Assembly (NCBI RefSeq): GCF_011397635.1 | Contig: NC_064773.1 | Location: 29,521,449 to 29,585,448 of the forward strand | Direction of reading: 5' to 3' | Source: Epinephelus fuscoguttatus | Taxonomy: Eukaryota; Chordata; Actinopteri; Perciformes; Serranidae | Length of the DNA stretch: 64,000 bases | Part shown: in pieces, positions 29,176-40,468 of the stretch | Position numbering within the stretch: position 1 is the stretch's first letter | Layout: every line of letters starts with the position of its first letter | Notes under the pieces: generated by a model | Seen by the model: the letters and a program-made list of their open reading frames with translations, nothing else | What the model was told of the DNA's origin: nothing | Database searches by the model: none | Translations under genes and position numbers: made by a program

Positions 29176-30231
29176 TATAATGACGAAAACTCTGTCTGTG
29201 GGTGTGTCTGTCTGTGTCTCTGTTCCACCTGTTTCTCCTCACTGACTTGGTCAATCCATGTGAAATTTGGCACAGTGGTAGAGGGTCATGGGAGGATGCG
29301 AATGAACAATATTACATTTGGCCAATTGGCCAAAGGGGGCGCTATAGCAACCGATTGAAATTGCAAACTTTGAATGGGCATATCTCATGCCCCGTATGTC
29401 ATAGAGACATGAAACTTTGCACAGAGATGCCTCTCCTCATGAGGAACAAATTTGCCTCAAGAACCCATAACTTCCGGTTATACAGATTTTCCGCCATTTT
29501 GATTTTTTTGAAAAACACTTCAAATCGATCTCTTCCTAGGAAGTTTGACTGATCTGCATGAAACTGGGTGAACATAATCTAGGGACCAATATCTAAAGTT
29601 CCCTCTTGGCATAAGTTGGGAAACTTACTAAAACTGAGTTTCTGTAAGGCAAAGAATATTGCAGAGGGCGTGGCTCATCACATAAAGGTGTATAACATCT
29701 CAAGGGTTTCACCGATCACCACGCAACTTTGTAGGCATATGACCACACATAATCTGAGAGGACCCCTCCATTATTGACCCCATCAAACAAAATGAGGGCG
29801 CTAGGGAGCTAATTTCTTATCTAGGCCTAACCGCCATATTGATTTTTACTAAACTTGGTAGATATGTAGAACAGGACGCCTCAAGGTGACTGGAGAAATT
29901 TAACTCTAATTGGCAACTGGGTGGCGCTATAACAACAGAAAAATGCTTAAAAATGGCTAGAACGCGACCGATCGCTGTGGCTCCCCCTGTGGCCGAATGT
30001 TGGTTTTCTTTCTCTAATTTTTTGTATGACTAAGTCATGGTATGGTATGCTGTACATAATCACGGAAACTGTCAGTGTGTCATTCTGTCTGTCCCACGTT
30101 TTTCTACTCACTGATGGGTCAATCTATGTGAAATTGCACAAAGGCATTGAGGATTGACATAGGTAGAAGGTGACAAAGCTACCAATGGGTATGGACTAGT
30201 TATTATTGTTGTTGTTATTATTATTACTTAT
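29176..30231. repeat. Interspersed repeat, Helentron-like candidate
   Basis: Non-coding and repetitive in style. It contains CTGTCTGTGGGTGTGTCTGT, TCAATCCATGTGAAATTTGG (again near 30120) and GGGGGCGCTATAGCAAC. From memory, such sequences are abundant in fish and have been linked to non-autonomous Helitron/Helentron elements. I cannot see defining ends, so the class is tentative. Confidence 0.4.
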
Positions 30232-30314
30232 ATTAAAGCTATAGTGCATAACTTCTGTCGCCTCCCAGCGGATAATGCGTTATTACAACTAATAAGCCGG
30301 CGGCACTTCCATGT

Positions 30315-30452
30315 ACACAGAGTAACAGTCGCCACACACTACACAGAGTAACACTCGCCAGTCGCCACACACCGTGTAAACAGAGTAACACTCGCCAGTC
30401 GCCACACACCGTGTAAACAGAGTAACACTCGCTCCACACCGTGTGCACAATG
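30315..30452. repeat. Minisatellite, ~37-base unit
   Basis: Three to four units of CAGAGTAACACTCGCC, then AGTCGCCACACACCGTG. Confidence 0.9.
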
Positions 30453-30596
30453 CTAACTTACACAACGTGGCGAACACCAGGCTGCTAACATTACATTACG
30501 TTCATAGCACCATTTCCAAGAAAATAATAAAGTACTAGGTCCAGTACATGTAACAGCAACACATACTACTCATAATATAATTATAAACCAAGTCAC

Positions 30597-30818
30597 TTAC
30601 TTATCCAACAGCAGCAAGGCAACATCCATGTCTGCCCTCAGCCCAATTTCTTCCTTCAGGGCTCTCCACTGAGGAAAAGCGACGCCAATACAAATCCTTG
30701 TTTGCCTTCTCCGTCGGTCACTTTCCTTCTTTGCTAATAGACCTTCAGCCGAACGTCCAGGCTTTTTCTTTGTGGTAAGATCCACTTCTGAACTGTGTCT
30801 CGGCCGCTTCTCTGCCAT
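30597..30818 (-). CDS. Repeat-carried basic protein module, copy A
   Basis: From an ATG at 30818 the minus strand encodes MAEKRPRHSSEVDL, a KKK-rich linker, then KKESDRRRRQTRICIGVAFP, QWRALKEEIGLRADMDVALL and LLDK. It stops at a perfect donor-like GTAAGT near 30599, so this looks like a first exon. The core (ESDRxR-x-TRI-x-IG-x-AF-x-RWR-x-LK) recurs at 36.3-36.5 kb and 37.66-37.77 kb. I recall the motif from many predicted fish proteins linked to repeats. I cannot name a function or claim it is expressed. Confidence 0.5.
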   Translation of the reverse strand: MAEKRPRHSSEVDLTTKKKPGRSAEGLLAKKESDRRRRQTRICIGVAFPQWRALKEEIGLRADMDVALLLLDK

Positions 30819-31214
30819 GTTGCTTTCTCTTTCTACCTGCGCTCTACCTCTTGCTATGCCACTCTCCGCTCTTCCTCCCCCTCCCTTCTTGTTGTGAGGA
30901 AGCATCTCCTGTGCGCCAGCGCGGGAATGTCGCCGGATGACACGCAAACTAAAAATGATATATATTGAAAAATAACGCGAGACGTTAGAGGAGCCGATCA
31001 GCTTAATCAGCATTGTGTCATCTCCTCTAGTAGTGGCTTGGGTGAAACGGATTCACTGCACCACAGATGATACAACAAAGCTAGTCTCAGTGTTATGGGG
31101 GATCACTAATGGTTTGAGGAAATCCAGGTTTCTCAAGATCCACTTCTGTTTCGAAGTGAGGGGCTTTTCCCCACTCCCACTTGGTTGAGATCGTAGGAGA
31201 CAGCAAAACTGTGT

Positions 31215-32115
31215 CCTCAGAGAGAGTCTGCTATCAAGAACTGGATGGCCAACAATTTCCTCCAACCAAACGCAGACAAGACCGAGGTTCTCATTACTGC
31301 TGATGACTCTACAGTCTCTAAGGTGGTCAACCACATGGGGTCACTAGTACATAACATCAGGTCTGACCTAAGGAACCTTGGGGTAATTTTTGACCAAAAC
31401 ATGCTGTTTGACAAACATGTTAATTCTCTGTCGCGCTCATGCTTCTTCCACCTCAGAAACCTTGCAAACTCAGGTCCATCGTCTCACACTCAGAACTGGA
31501 AATGGCTATCCATGCATTTATTTCATCCCAGCTTGACTATTGCAATTCACTGTCCACCTGCCTCAGTAAAACATCTCTGGACCGTTTACAACTTGTCCAG
31601 AATGCTGCTGCCAGGTTGCTCACTCGGTCACATATGTCTTGCCATATCACCCCCATCCCGGCATCCCTGCACACTTTATATTCCAATTCAAGGTCCTGGT
31701 CCTGACATACAGAGCCCTCTACATAGTAGCCCCTGCTTACATTTGCGAGCTCCTCAACCCTTATGTCACCAGCCGGTCACTGAGGTCTTCTAACCAGGGA
31801 CTGCTGGTTGTGCCTCAGACGAGGCTGAAAACTTGAGGTGACCGAGCTTTTCAGTCCATGGCCCCAAAGCTTTGGAACTCCCTGAGATCCTTAGCCTCTG
31901 TCCATATTTTTAAGGTGCAATTGAAGACACACCTTTTTAGGCTGCCGTTTGGACAATCGTAAATAATTATATAGATTGTATATAGATTGTTGTTTCTGTT
32001 GCACTGTATCTCTCTGTTTGTACTTGCTGTATTTTTTATTTATTTAACTGTTTGTATTTTTATTGTAAAGCACTTTGTGACTTCGAACTGTGAAAGGTGC
32101 TACATAAGATTTACT
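31215..32115 (+). mobile_element. L2-type LINE, 3' third of ORF2
   Basis: Translates to NWMANNFLQPNADKTEVL, then LRNLGVIFDQNMLFDKHV, AIHAFISSQLDYCNSL, LQLVQNAAARLLTR and a KVLVLTYRAL block. The end is the usual GDRAFQSMAPKLWNSL and FKVQLKTHLFRLPF, in three frames because of indels. The 3' UTR ends CACTTTGTGACTT, then GTGAAAGGTGCTACATAA. It is 5'-truncated. Confidence 0.85.
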
Positions 32116-32336
32116 TAGATGGTTGATGACTTATTCAAAATTTGAATCCTTTTTAAGCTATTATACCCAAGGCCTGCCACATCGGTGCCCTGTCCCCCAT
32201 CAACCCGACATCCCCTTGTAGTCCTTTGTGCAAATAAAAAAACCTCTAAACTCTGAACTCTAAACTTTGTTGTCAGCCATTTTGTTTTGTAGGCCAGGCA
32301 GCCTTTGTTTCACACACGACACACCCACCCTTTTGT

Positions 32337-32340
<4 letters not shown>

Positions 32341-32402
<62 letters not shown>
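32341..32402. repeat. (CT)n(CA)n microsatellite
   Basis: (CT)12 at 32341-32364 runs into (CA)19 and directly abuts a hairpin. Confidence 0.95.
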
Positions 32403-32404
<2 letters not shown>

Positions 32405-32462
32405 TTCTAAGTAACTAACAATACAAGCATGGGTGTGTATTGTTAGTTACATAGAATTTGTG
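32399..32462. repeat. 27-bp near-perfect hairpin
   Basis: Arms 32399-32425 and 32436-32462 are inverse with one mismatch, around a 10-base loop. The left arm begins inside the CA repeat. Confidence 0.9.
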
Positions 32463-33099
32463 TGTTTTGTTGCTTTGTTGTCTTTATGAATAAATATATT
32501 TGGAATCATACCTGCTGTTTGTTTAATATTGCACAAGAGTGAATGAAGAGTCATCCTCTGCTATGTCAAGAACCCTGAAATCCTTCAGCCTTTACTATTA
32601 ATATGGTCATTTTGGTTAAGGTTATTATTTTAATTATTAATCATAGGTTCCAAATTGATAGTTTAGTGTATTTCATGAGACTGATATCACTGACTGGCTA
32701 TCATTGTTCCCTTTTCAGGAATGGTGCTCCACGGGGTGATTTAATGTAAATTAAGTCACATTATTTAACATAATTAATAATTATTATTATCAATTATTTC
32801 TGATAGCCATTTTCATACTTTGATTGGAGATCTGTTACGAGGTCAGGCTCATGTTAAGGTTAAGATCCCAACACATTTTACTCAGAGATACTCATACTTG
32901 TAAAAAGTACTGAACACTCATTTCATCTAAGTACTCAGCTCAACATTGTCCACGTTGAACTCTGCCTTTGCAAAACTCATTTTAATGTACCTCTCTTCTG
33001 TGTATTTGTGAAAACAATTGGTACGTAAAGTGTTATGTATCCCTACGAATAAGGCTAAACAGAAAGACTGGAGCTTTCTTAGTGGGTATATGACATAGG

Positions 33100-33500
33100 G
33101 GAGAGTGGGGTAACATGAGCCAGTGGGTAAGTTGACCCACCCCGTTTCTAGGCTCATGGAGACAGCAGTCAATTATACAAAGGGTGGAAAATCATAACAG
33201 TGGCAAAAGACAAAAATATTGAGAGGTCAACACTGCAGAGGGACATCAAAAGAAAGGAGGTCAATAAATTAAAAACAGCGAGGTACAGTGGAGGAGGGTC
33301 TACACAGAGGAGGTGCTGTAGAGAAGGAGCTCACAGACCACATCAAAATGGTCGGCTTGTTCCTTTGCCTTACTCCAAAGAAATGCCATAACTGGCATTC
33401 GAAATGTAAAGAAATAACATTCCTGTTCCCAATAACTGGAGAAAGAAGGTTTTTTCAGGTAGTGCGTGCAGGAAATTATAGGATTCAGTAGGCCAGCAAA
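33100..33500 (+). mobile_element. Pogo-like transposase DNA-binding relic
   Basis: Two frames joined by a frameshift near 33290 read ERSTLQRDIKR, then SGGGSTQ, then EKELTDHIKMVGLFLCLTPK and KCHNW. This resembles the HTH and linker of pogo/CENP-B-type transposases (STLQR, E-EKEL-x-x-HI, GL-x-x-K). Just upstream, GTGGGGTAACATGAGCC at 33107 looks like a DNA-transposon end. No DDE domain is visible. The assignment is by motif resemblance only. Confidence 0.45.
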
Positions 33501-33519
33501 GACTAAATTATGCTGTGTA

Positions 33520-34700
33520 GTTCAATATAGTAGATTTAATTCTATTCTTTTAGGTTGAGATGGGTTCAAGAATTTTATGGCACGCCACCAACTCTCCTTA
33601 TTATTTTTGTGACTGCCAACACTTATTTGTTTTATTACATTTGACTAGATGCCAGCAAATTTCTTTACAGTTATTTTTCTGCTCCATAAAACACTGCTGG
33701 CTGTCCTTTTCATTTGGATGACTATCCTTATTATAAACAGAAATCATTAAAATGGTTTCACCAAAGGCAAATGTTACATGATGCGGAATATTAGACTTTA
33801 TTTGGTTGGTTTTATATGGCAAACTGTTGGACATTCTGCCCAGACAGTTTTTCACAAAATGGTGAACCCTGTGTTTCATACCCAATCTGTTATCACTGAA
33901 GCTGTTCACTCATGGAACCTTTCAAACATTCCACAACTTTCTCAATCTTTTGTTGCCCCTGTTCCAACTTTTGGAACCTGTTGCAGGCAATGTCTGTCAA
34001 AGAAACTGACCCTACTGGGGCAGCTCTTTTGGCACATGGGAGTGTTTCAAAAGATAAGGCAAAAACAACATGTGAGACATCCTGACAGAAACGTATGACA
34101 GGACATTACTGTGCTCTCACCGAGTGAACCTCTGCCAAGGTAAGACACATGATTTGCTTAAAACTAAGTATATTTAGAGTTTCATTTTCCATAACTTTAA
34201 TACTTTATATACTTTACCTGTAGTAAGACATCATTATTTATTTGATGATTATATTTTGTATTAATCTGAATCTGTTAAGTAACTTGTTATTATACCTTTG
34301 AAATTATTGTTGAATGAAAAGAACATTACATATAATGATTACTTTTACCTTTGATACTTGAAGTACCTTTTGCTGCACTTCATGCTTACTATTTTAGCTG
34401 CTAGTACTTTACTTAAGTACAATTTTGCAATTTCCTTTAAGCTGTATTTGGCATAATAAAATCAAGTATTCGAATTAAATTTTTCAAACACGGTAACAAT
34501 AAAGTTAATCTTGAATCCTGAATCTTTGCCAGCACATAATTTAAGTTCTGTTTTACCTTTAGCGACTGGTGGCTCAGAGAAAATCTGCTGCTTCTGAAAC
34601 ATAACTGTGTACTGTATATGTTTCCACATATTTTCCTTTATTTGTGTTTCAAACACCTTCAAACAGACAATGACTCTCTCACACTGGGACTGCTTGTTTA
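33520..34700. other. Intergenic, unrecognised
   Basis: An open frame of about 105 codons at 33778-34098 (+) and another overlapping it on the minus strand show no known motif. 34330-34440 (ACTTTACTTAAGTAC) resembles a common fish hAT end. I see no supported gene. Confidence 0.4.
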
Positions 34701-34710
34701 GTGAAGTGGA

Positions 34711-35144
34711 ACAAGTCAAGTCAGGATTTATTTCTAGAGCACATCTAATACAACGGCAGTGCTGCACATAGGTGGGTACAGAGTTAAAACAATAATCAAA
34801 TCAATAATAAAAATAGAATAGATGTAGAAAACAACGATAAGAAAACAGAGCAAACATTAAAAAAAGCAATTTAAGAAAAAAAAAAAAAGATCATCGTGCT
34901 CAGGCTGAATGATACACCAGGTGTAAGAGAAAGGTTTTTAGGGAGGATTTAAAAGTCTCTAGGGACTGGGAAGATCGAATGTGAAGGGGGAGGCTGTTCC
35001 AGAGCCTGGGGGCAGCCGCTGCGAAGGCTCTGTCACCTCAAGACTTTAGTCTGGTTTTTGGCACCACCAACAGTAGTTGGTCCGAAGACCTTAAGGTTCT
35101 GGTTGGGGTGTGGCGCAAAAGGAGCTCAGAGAGGTACAGAGGGG
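34711..35144 (-). mobile_element. L2-type LINE 3' end
   Basis: The minus strand reads LYLSELLLRHTPTRTLRSSD, then LLLVVPKTRLKS, and after a stop GDRAFAAAAPRLWNSLPLHI followed by FKSSLKTFLLHLV. This is the L2 C-terminus, followed by an A-rich 3' UTR. Similarity stops sharply at 35144, where a hAT-like end begins. Confidence 0.8.
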
Positions 35145-36208
35145 CAGGGCCGTGCCTGACCAATTTGGCACTATAGGCAAGAACCCCCCCTGCCCCGACT
35201 CACAGTTCAGTTCAAATCTCGGTTTTCAAAAACTACTAAAGAAACATTTCAAAAACTTCCTGAAAAAATGTCTGGGTTTTATTAATTATTAAACAAATAT
35301 TGCATTGCAATAAAGAACATGAACATTACTTAAGTTATATTAACTTACAGTTCACAATAAATTAAAAAAAACTTGTTAATCTCTTAACAGTCTACATTCT
35401 CTAAAATAACCTGTTTCTCCACTGGCAGGCTGCACTGAGGTAGAGGGGATCGGAGAATGTGATCTTATTTCTCCACTGGCAGTTTGTGTGTGGGAGGGAG
35501 ATGCACTTGAGGCTGCATCACTTGGTGCTGAGGTGGATGAGGTGGCTGCAGTTACATTAGTATGCCCAGGATTTGCAGAGGTTGGGGACAAACACTTCAG
35601 AAGTGCATCTAAAAAGAGGACATATGTATATTTGACAAACTGGGCTTTTACAATATATTAATCAAATAGCTGTTGGTTGTGAAACCATCATGGCATAAAC
35701 ATAATAGCACCTAACATTACAGCCTGCCTTGATCTAATGACATTTTAAACACAGCAAACAGTCAAAATATAAAACATGCAACTGTAACATCACAAATTGC
35801 ACAAATCTGAAAATTGGAAAACATAAATATACAGTAGGCTATATGAATATATGCCTGGTTGGTAAACAGTGAGTGGTTTGTGCAGCAGCACACTAAACAT
35901 TAAAAGAAAAGATAGGCCAATATATTCAATTATGTTGCTTATTAATTCCCCCAAACACTTTGAGTCTTTCTTTCCAACTTTCTCTAAGATGGGAGCAACA
36001 TTAACTGACATTAACTAGCAGCTAATGAGCTGACGTTAGCTTGCAAGTGCAAAACTAACTGTAACTTACGTTGTGTTTCTACCATTTTAAATGAAGTGTT
36101 TCTTCATATCACATCATTACCTCGGTCTCGTTCACGTTTCTCCTCCTCTTCTTTTTTTTTTTTTTTTTTTTTTTTGTACTGCGTCCCAGAGGGCTTTTGC
36201 CTCTTCAT
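35145..36208 (-). mobile_element. hAT/ZMYM-like transposon, N-terminal exons only
   Basis: Plus 35145 begins CAGGGCCGTGCCTGACCAAT, a terminus I recall from fish hAT elements. On the minus strand a first exon, 36208-36121, encodes MKRQKPSGTQY, eight Lys from a 24-base A run, then EEEEKRERDR and a donor GTAATG. The next, 35608 down to about 35376, continues in frame as DALLKCLSPTSANPG and a Ser/Thr/Pro-rich stretch. The MKR-x-x-SG-x-x-x-K(n)E(n) start followed by LLKFLSP is typical of ZMYM1-like hAT transposases. The BED/DDE and dimerisation parts are absent, so this is a remnant. The far end was not found. Confidence 0.6.
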
Positions 36209-36296
36209 GACGAGGCAGAAAGATGCCAGGCAGGCAGAAATTAACTAGCAGCCAGTACAGTACAGTCCTCTCTCATCTAGCTAACATTTAGCCGTG

Positions 36297-36520
36297 TTTC
36301 TTACTGATCCATTAGAAAGAAAGCTAGCTGGACATCGGTTTTGAATCCTTTGGTCACGGAGCTCCCTCCATCTCTTGAACGCCTGACTGAGGATTACTCT
36401 TGTTTTTCCTCTTCTTTTATCACTCTCCTTTTTGCTTTTCTTTGCCTCCTCAGACAGAGGAGCTCGTTTTCTTTTGCTAGGCCGTTTTTCACTTGTCTCC
36501 AAACTTTGTCCGTCTGCCAT
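36297..36520 (-). pseudogene. Repeat-carried basic module, copy B (frameshifted)
   Basis: From an ATG at 36520 it encodes MADGQSLETSEKRPSKRKRA, then PLSEEAKKSKKESDKRRGKT and RVILSQAFKRWRELRDQ. A one-base shift then puts the rest (KGFKTDVQLAFFLMDQ) in another frame, ending at GTAAGA near 36300. This parallels copy A, including the donor at the same place. It lies upstream of, and on the same strand as, the ZMYM-like exons at 35376-36208. Confidence 0.55.
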
Positions 36521-37137
36521 TGTGCTTGTAACTTCATGCCCAACCAAAGACGGTGGATAAACCAAGACGGTCCACTGCGAGTCAGTTTCATGTAGTCTGT
36601 GGCCGTTTTGGTAAGGAACCGGAACCAGGCCGAGAGAGACAGGATCCGCAATTCGATGGATGCGCCTTTCCGTCAAAATAAAAGCACCAAGCTAAAAAAA
36701 AATGCTGTGAAACTTTTCAATTTAAAGAATATAATTTACAGGAAAAGCTGGTGACGTGAAGCCAGTTTCCTGTATCATTGTCATGTGGGGTTCGCGACCA
36801 ACAGCAGGTCCTGAGTCCATTGACTTCAGTGGGAGAAATGAACTTGATTACAGATTATGGCCGATTCTTTCGCCCCATAGTCACAGAAGCAAATGTTGGA
36901 CCCACTTATCACAAGCCACATATCTTCAGAACATTCCGACACCAAAATGGCAAATTTCAGATGGACTAATCAGGAGAAAATTTACTTTGCTCAAGACCTG
37001 TCTCTGTCTCAACAACACACTCTCGTGAGATCTGGCAACAGATAGCTCCTCTCTAGTGCTGAAATCAGTGCAGTTTTGGACTGTTTTTGGAGGAGAAAAC
37101 GGATATTATCAGACTAATCCTACGATCTTGTACTGGG

Positions 37138-37188
37138 TTGAGCTAACTGGAGTAGTTTCATGTCGTATCCAACAACGGGAGGCTTTTA
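37138..37188. repeat. 50-base dispersed segment, copy 1
   Basis: TTGAGCTAACTGGAGTAGTT... through GGGAGGCTTTTAA recurs at 59486-59537 with one or two changes in the same orientation. Confidence 0.85.
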
Positions 37189-37189
37189 A

Positions 37190-37768
37190 AGCCACAGTGT
37201 GTAGGAATTTCTCCCATCTAACGCTGAAATCATATATTGCATTCAAACAGATGGCGCACTCTAGCGCCTCACTGTTTCAAACACGTATTGCAACAACTGT
37301 AGCCGCTGTGTACCAAAAAGCTATGATAACACTGATGAAACCATGTCATCCGATACTTCATGGAGTATTCATTCAGGCTCCTACACAGACACACGCAACG
37401 CGAGTTGACAAACCCCCTCCTCACCATGCTGGCTGTGTTTACAACGTAGGACTGTTGGGGCGGATGTAAATTGAAACAAACCAATCACGTCTTGTCCTTT
37501 GACAACTGACAAGTGGCTCAACCTCACACACCTCATCCCTCTCCTCGCATTACTGCGCCGCTAACAGCTGTTAGTGGCCGCATAACAAAGTCCCACTCTT
37601 TGAGCATAATGCAGGATCATGTATTATGCAGCATCACGGGAGGCGGAATCCTCGTCGCTAAGAAAGTGCAAAAGGGAATCAAAAAGGCAGCGTGACCGGC
37701 GAATTAAAAAAACAAGGGTCAGCATTGGGGTTGCCTTTCCCAGGTGGAGAGAGCTGCTGAAGGAGAAA
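37190..37768 (+). mobile_element. Repeat carrying basic module, copy C
   Basis: The segment opens TTAAAGCCACAGTGTGTAGG, like the TTAAAGCTATAGTGCATAAC end next to copy A (30234). Near its right end it encodes ASREAESSSLRKCKRESKRQ, then RDRRIKKTRVSIGVAFPRWR and ELLKEKG, stopping at AAAG|GTAATA. No long frame lies upstream. The shared end sequence and shared donor position tie the module to a transposable element family. Confidence 0.55.
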
Positions 37769-37778
37769 GGTAATACAA

Positions 37779-38245
37779 TCACAGGCCATTCTTTACAGTG
37801 GAACGAATGTTGGGGTTCAGGGGGCCCAGGAAATCTGTGGAGCTGCGTGGGGACATGTGGCCTCCAAACAGGATAACCTCTGTCTTGGACTCATTACAAT
37901 TTAAGAAATTAGAGATAAACAAAGATTTGACATCACTCAAACAGTCCAGTAGAGGTTGCATTGTGTCCTTGCTTAAAGACCTTCGTGGCAGGTAAATCTG
38001 GACGTCGTCAGCAAAACAATGGAATGAAATCTTGTGCTTTCTAAAAACATCACCTAGGGGCAGCATATACAACAAGAAAAGAACAGGGCCCAAGTTGGAG
38101 CCTTGGGGGACTCCGCGGGTCAGTGGGGCTGCAGCAGAGGAAAAATGACCTGACTGCACAGAAAAAGTCTGATCTGTCAGATAAGACCTGAACCAGCTGA
38201 GGGCGGAGTCTGTAATGCCCACGGACTGCTCGAGGCGGTGTAACA
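37779..38245 (-). mobile_element. L2-type LINE, reverse-transcriptase fragment
   Basis: A 147-codon open frame reads ITDSALSWFRSYLTDQTFSV, then LTRGVPQGSNLGPVLFLLYM, LPLGDVF, and FADDVQIYLP with the FADD catalytic box intact. It then runs on to CNESKTEVILFG. This is the RT palm of an L2-like LINE with both ends missing. Confidence 0.88.
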
Positions 38246-38304
38246 GTGATTTTTAAATTAAAAGACAGGCTTCTTCACTATGTAGTAAATGCAAAACCTT
38301 TTAT

Positions 38305-38822
38305 TTAACCCTTAGATGCATAAGTGGGGTCAAAAATGACCCCAGGGCTTGTTTTTCTTCAATATCTATGGAATTTAAAGTTTTTATCATTTTATATTCC
38401 AGGTATTCCTCATAAAACATGTTTTTGACAAGAGGCCATTTGCATTTAAAAAAAAAAATCATACACATTTTAAGAAATTGTTGTTTGTGTGTCACTACCT
38501 CACTCTTCCATAAGTGGGGTCAAAAATGACCCCAAGCATTTCCTATGGAATATCAAGGGTTAGACCTAAGAATCTTTGATTCATATCAACTGTGACTGTC
38601 AGGTATACATTTACTGTTGCACTTACACATGTAATGCCAGCAGTCTCACCACCCAGGAGGATTTTTATACAGCAACATACATGTTAGTATTATATTCGTT
38701 TTATATCTTGGAATAGACTACATATGATGTTATAAAATATGAACTTATTTTCTCATGGGGGGCGTGCATGCATGTTAGGCAGCCTATTATGCTATTATTG
38801 ATTATTCAATGATGTCATTATT

Positions 38823-38868
<46 letters not shown>

Positions 38869-39203
38869 TTAGCTGCATTTGTTGTGTAGAGATAAGCAGA
38901 CTTACTATGATATTTATAGCTTGCTTGTAATAAAATCTAACCAGTTAGGTAGCCTATTATACTACTATTGATTATTCAGTGATGTCATTAGTTGTTAAAA
39001 TGTTAATAAAAGTGATAAATGAACATGTCAAACATGAAATCATTCTTTTGTTGACCAAAATATAATACCAGTCATCATCTTTAACCAAAATTAAAGAAAT
39101 TGCTTAAGTTTATCACATAAAACACATTGATTCTAATTGGGGTCATTTTGACCCTGCTTATGGAAGAGTGTAGGTATTGGTAGGTCATGCATCTAAGGGT
39201 TAA
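38305..39203. mobile_element. piggyBac-like MITE in TTAA
   Basis: The element 38309-39199 (891 bases) lies between TTAA duplications (38305-38308, 39200-39203). The terminal inverted repeat is CCCTTAGATGCAT. Subterminal palindromes GGGGTCAAAAATGACCCC sit at 38326 and 38516, with an inverted variant at 39139. A longer inverted pair, 38501-38533 and 39139-39170, shares CACTCTTCCATAAG. TTAA plus CCC ends is the piggyBac signature. No transposase is present. Confidence 0.85.
38825..38866. repeat. (GT)n microsatellite
   Basis: About 21 GT units inside the MITE. Confidence 0.95.
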
Positions 39204-39619
39204 CAAAAATCAATCATGTAAGTCAGTGTAGAAGGATGGGCTGTACAATAAAAAATATATTTTGGCACTAAAGGGCATTTCAGTTGAACAGTTTAATACA
39301 AATACAACACAATAACAACATGCAACTAACTGATGATAATACTTATTTTGATCAGTATTTCATTTCAGTCCTGTCAACATTGTAAACAGAATAATAAAAG
39401 TGTCAACAGAATGAAGTAAAATAAAAATACACTTTATCACTTTATTTTTGTCACCATTTCATTTCAGTCATGTCAGTATTTAAATCATGTCATCAGGGAT
39501 TGCTATGGAACAAGGAAAGACTGTTTTTTAAAAGGTTTTTCAACCTAAATGATGGGCCTGTCTATATGTAGCTAAACTAATCTAGTTTTAGGCTAATACC
39601 TCTATCTGACTGTAGTTTA

Positions 39620-39874
39620 TGGACTACAATGCTGGGTGCAAGGGTGTAAGGAGGTGGATGGAATCAGGTGTGGGGTATGACTTATAGTCATGCTGATAAC
39701 AGATGGATTATATTATACTTTCATAGCATCAATGAAGCATAAAATGGTGTCCATGGCATTTTTCAACCTGGACACTTTGCTGCTGGAACACCACAAATTT
39801 CCCTGCTGTGGGAATAACAGATGTTTATTTTGATCAGAAATGACCGTGTATAGAAGCTCGTACAAAAACTAACA
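39620..39874 (-). repeat. Dispersed repeat, copy 2 of an inverted pair
   Basis: Inverse of 61-315, same length, about 39 kb away. Confidence 0.85.
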
Positions 39875-40468
39875 TTAACGTGGTCACTTCTTGCCGTAGG
39901 TATCTCCTTGATGTATAGGAAGGGCAAATGTAGGCTTAAAATATAATAAAAACATTTTTTTTAAGTCGTTTAATACCGGAGCATAAATATATTTTTCCAC
40001 CATGCACACACACTGTGGCACAGATAGTGTCAGCTTGTTAGTTTCTTGAATTTGAGCTGATGAAAATGGATAATCAATCCATATAGATTTGTTATAATCA
40101 GTGCTGAATCAGTTGATATTTTGAGCCTCCTAAATGTGTATTGATTGATTGTTTTTGCTGTTATCCTGCTGTGCTTTCATGTGTAACGCTATGCAATGTA
40201 AACGTAATAACTTTAGCTAATAACATTAGCCTACATTCACTCGTCTGCAGCAGGTAAATTTACTCTTGGAACAGCAGTTTTTTTTTTTACGAAAATAAAC
40301 TACAGATTTCATCTCCTCTGTGACATGTAGTAGTCATCCCTGTGGTCACTGGAGACCAGCAGGTCTGTGTACAGACAGGAGCGTTAGGATTCATTTGTAG
40401 CACAACTAGCCAAAACTCTACCATGTCCATATCCGACAAAAGTCTATGTGTAGCTCCTCATTTTGTCA
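39875..40468. other. Intergenic, nothing recognised
   Basis: AT-rich, no frame or repeat that I can support. Confidence 0.5.

Noticed and set aside
30315..30452. CRISPR-like array
   Set aside because: Short tandem units without distinct spacers, in a vertebrate genome; this is a minisatellite.
32399..32462. microRNA gene
   Set aside because: The hairpin is good, but there is no conservation or expression evidence, and the link to a microsatellite favours a repeat origin.
33778..34098. 106-codon open frame as a gene
   Set aside because: No motif, no splice sites, and an equally long frame overlaps on the other strand.
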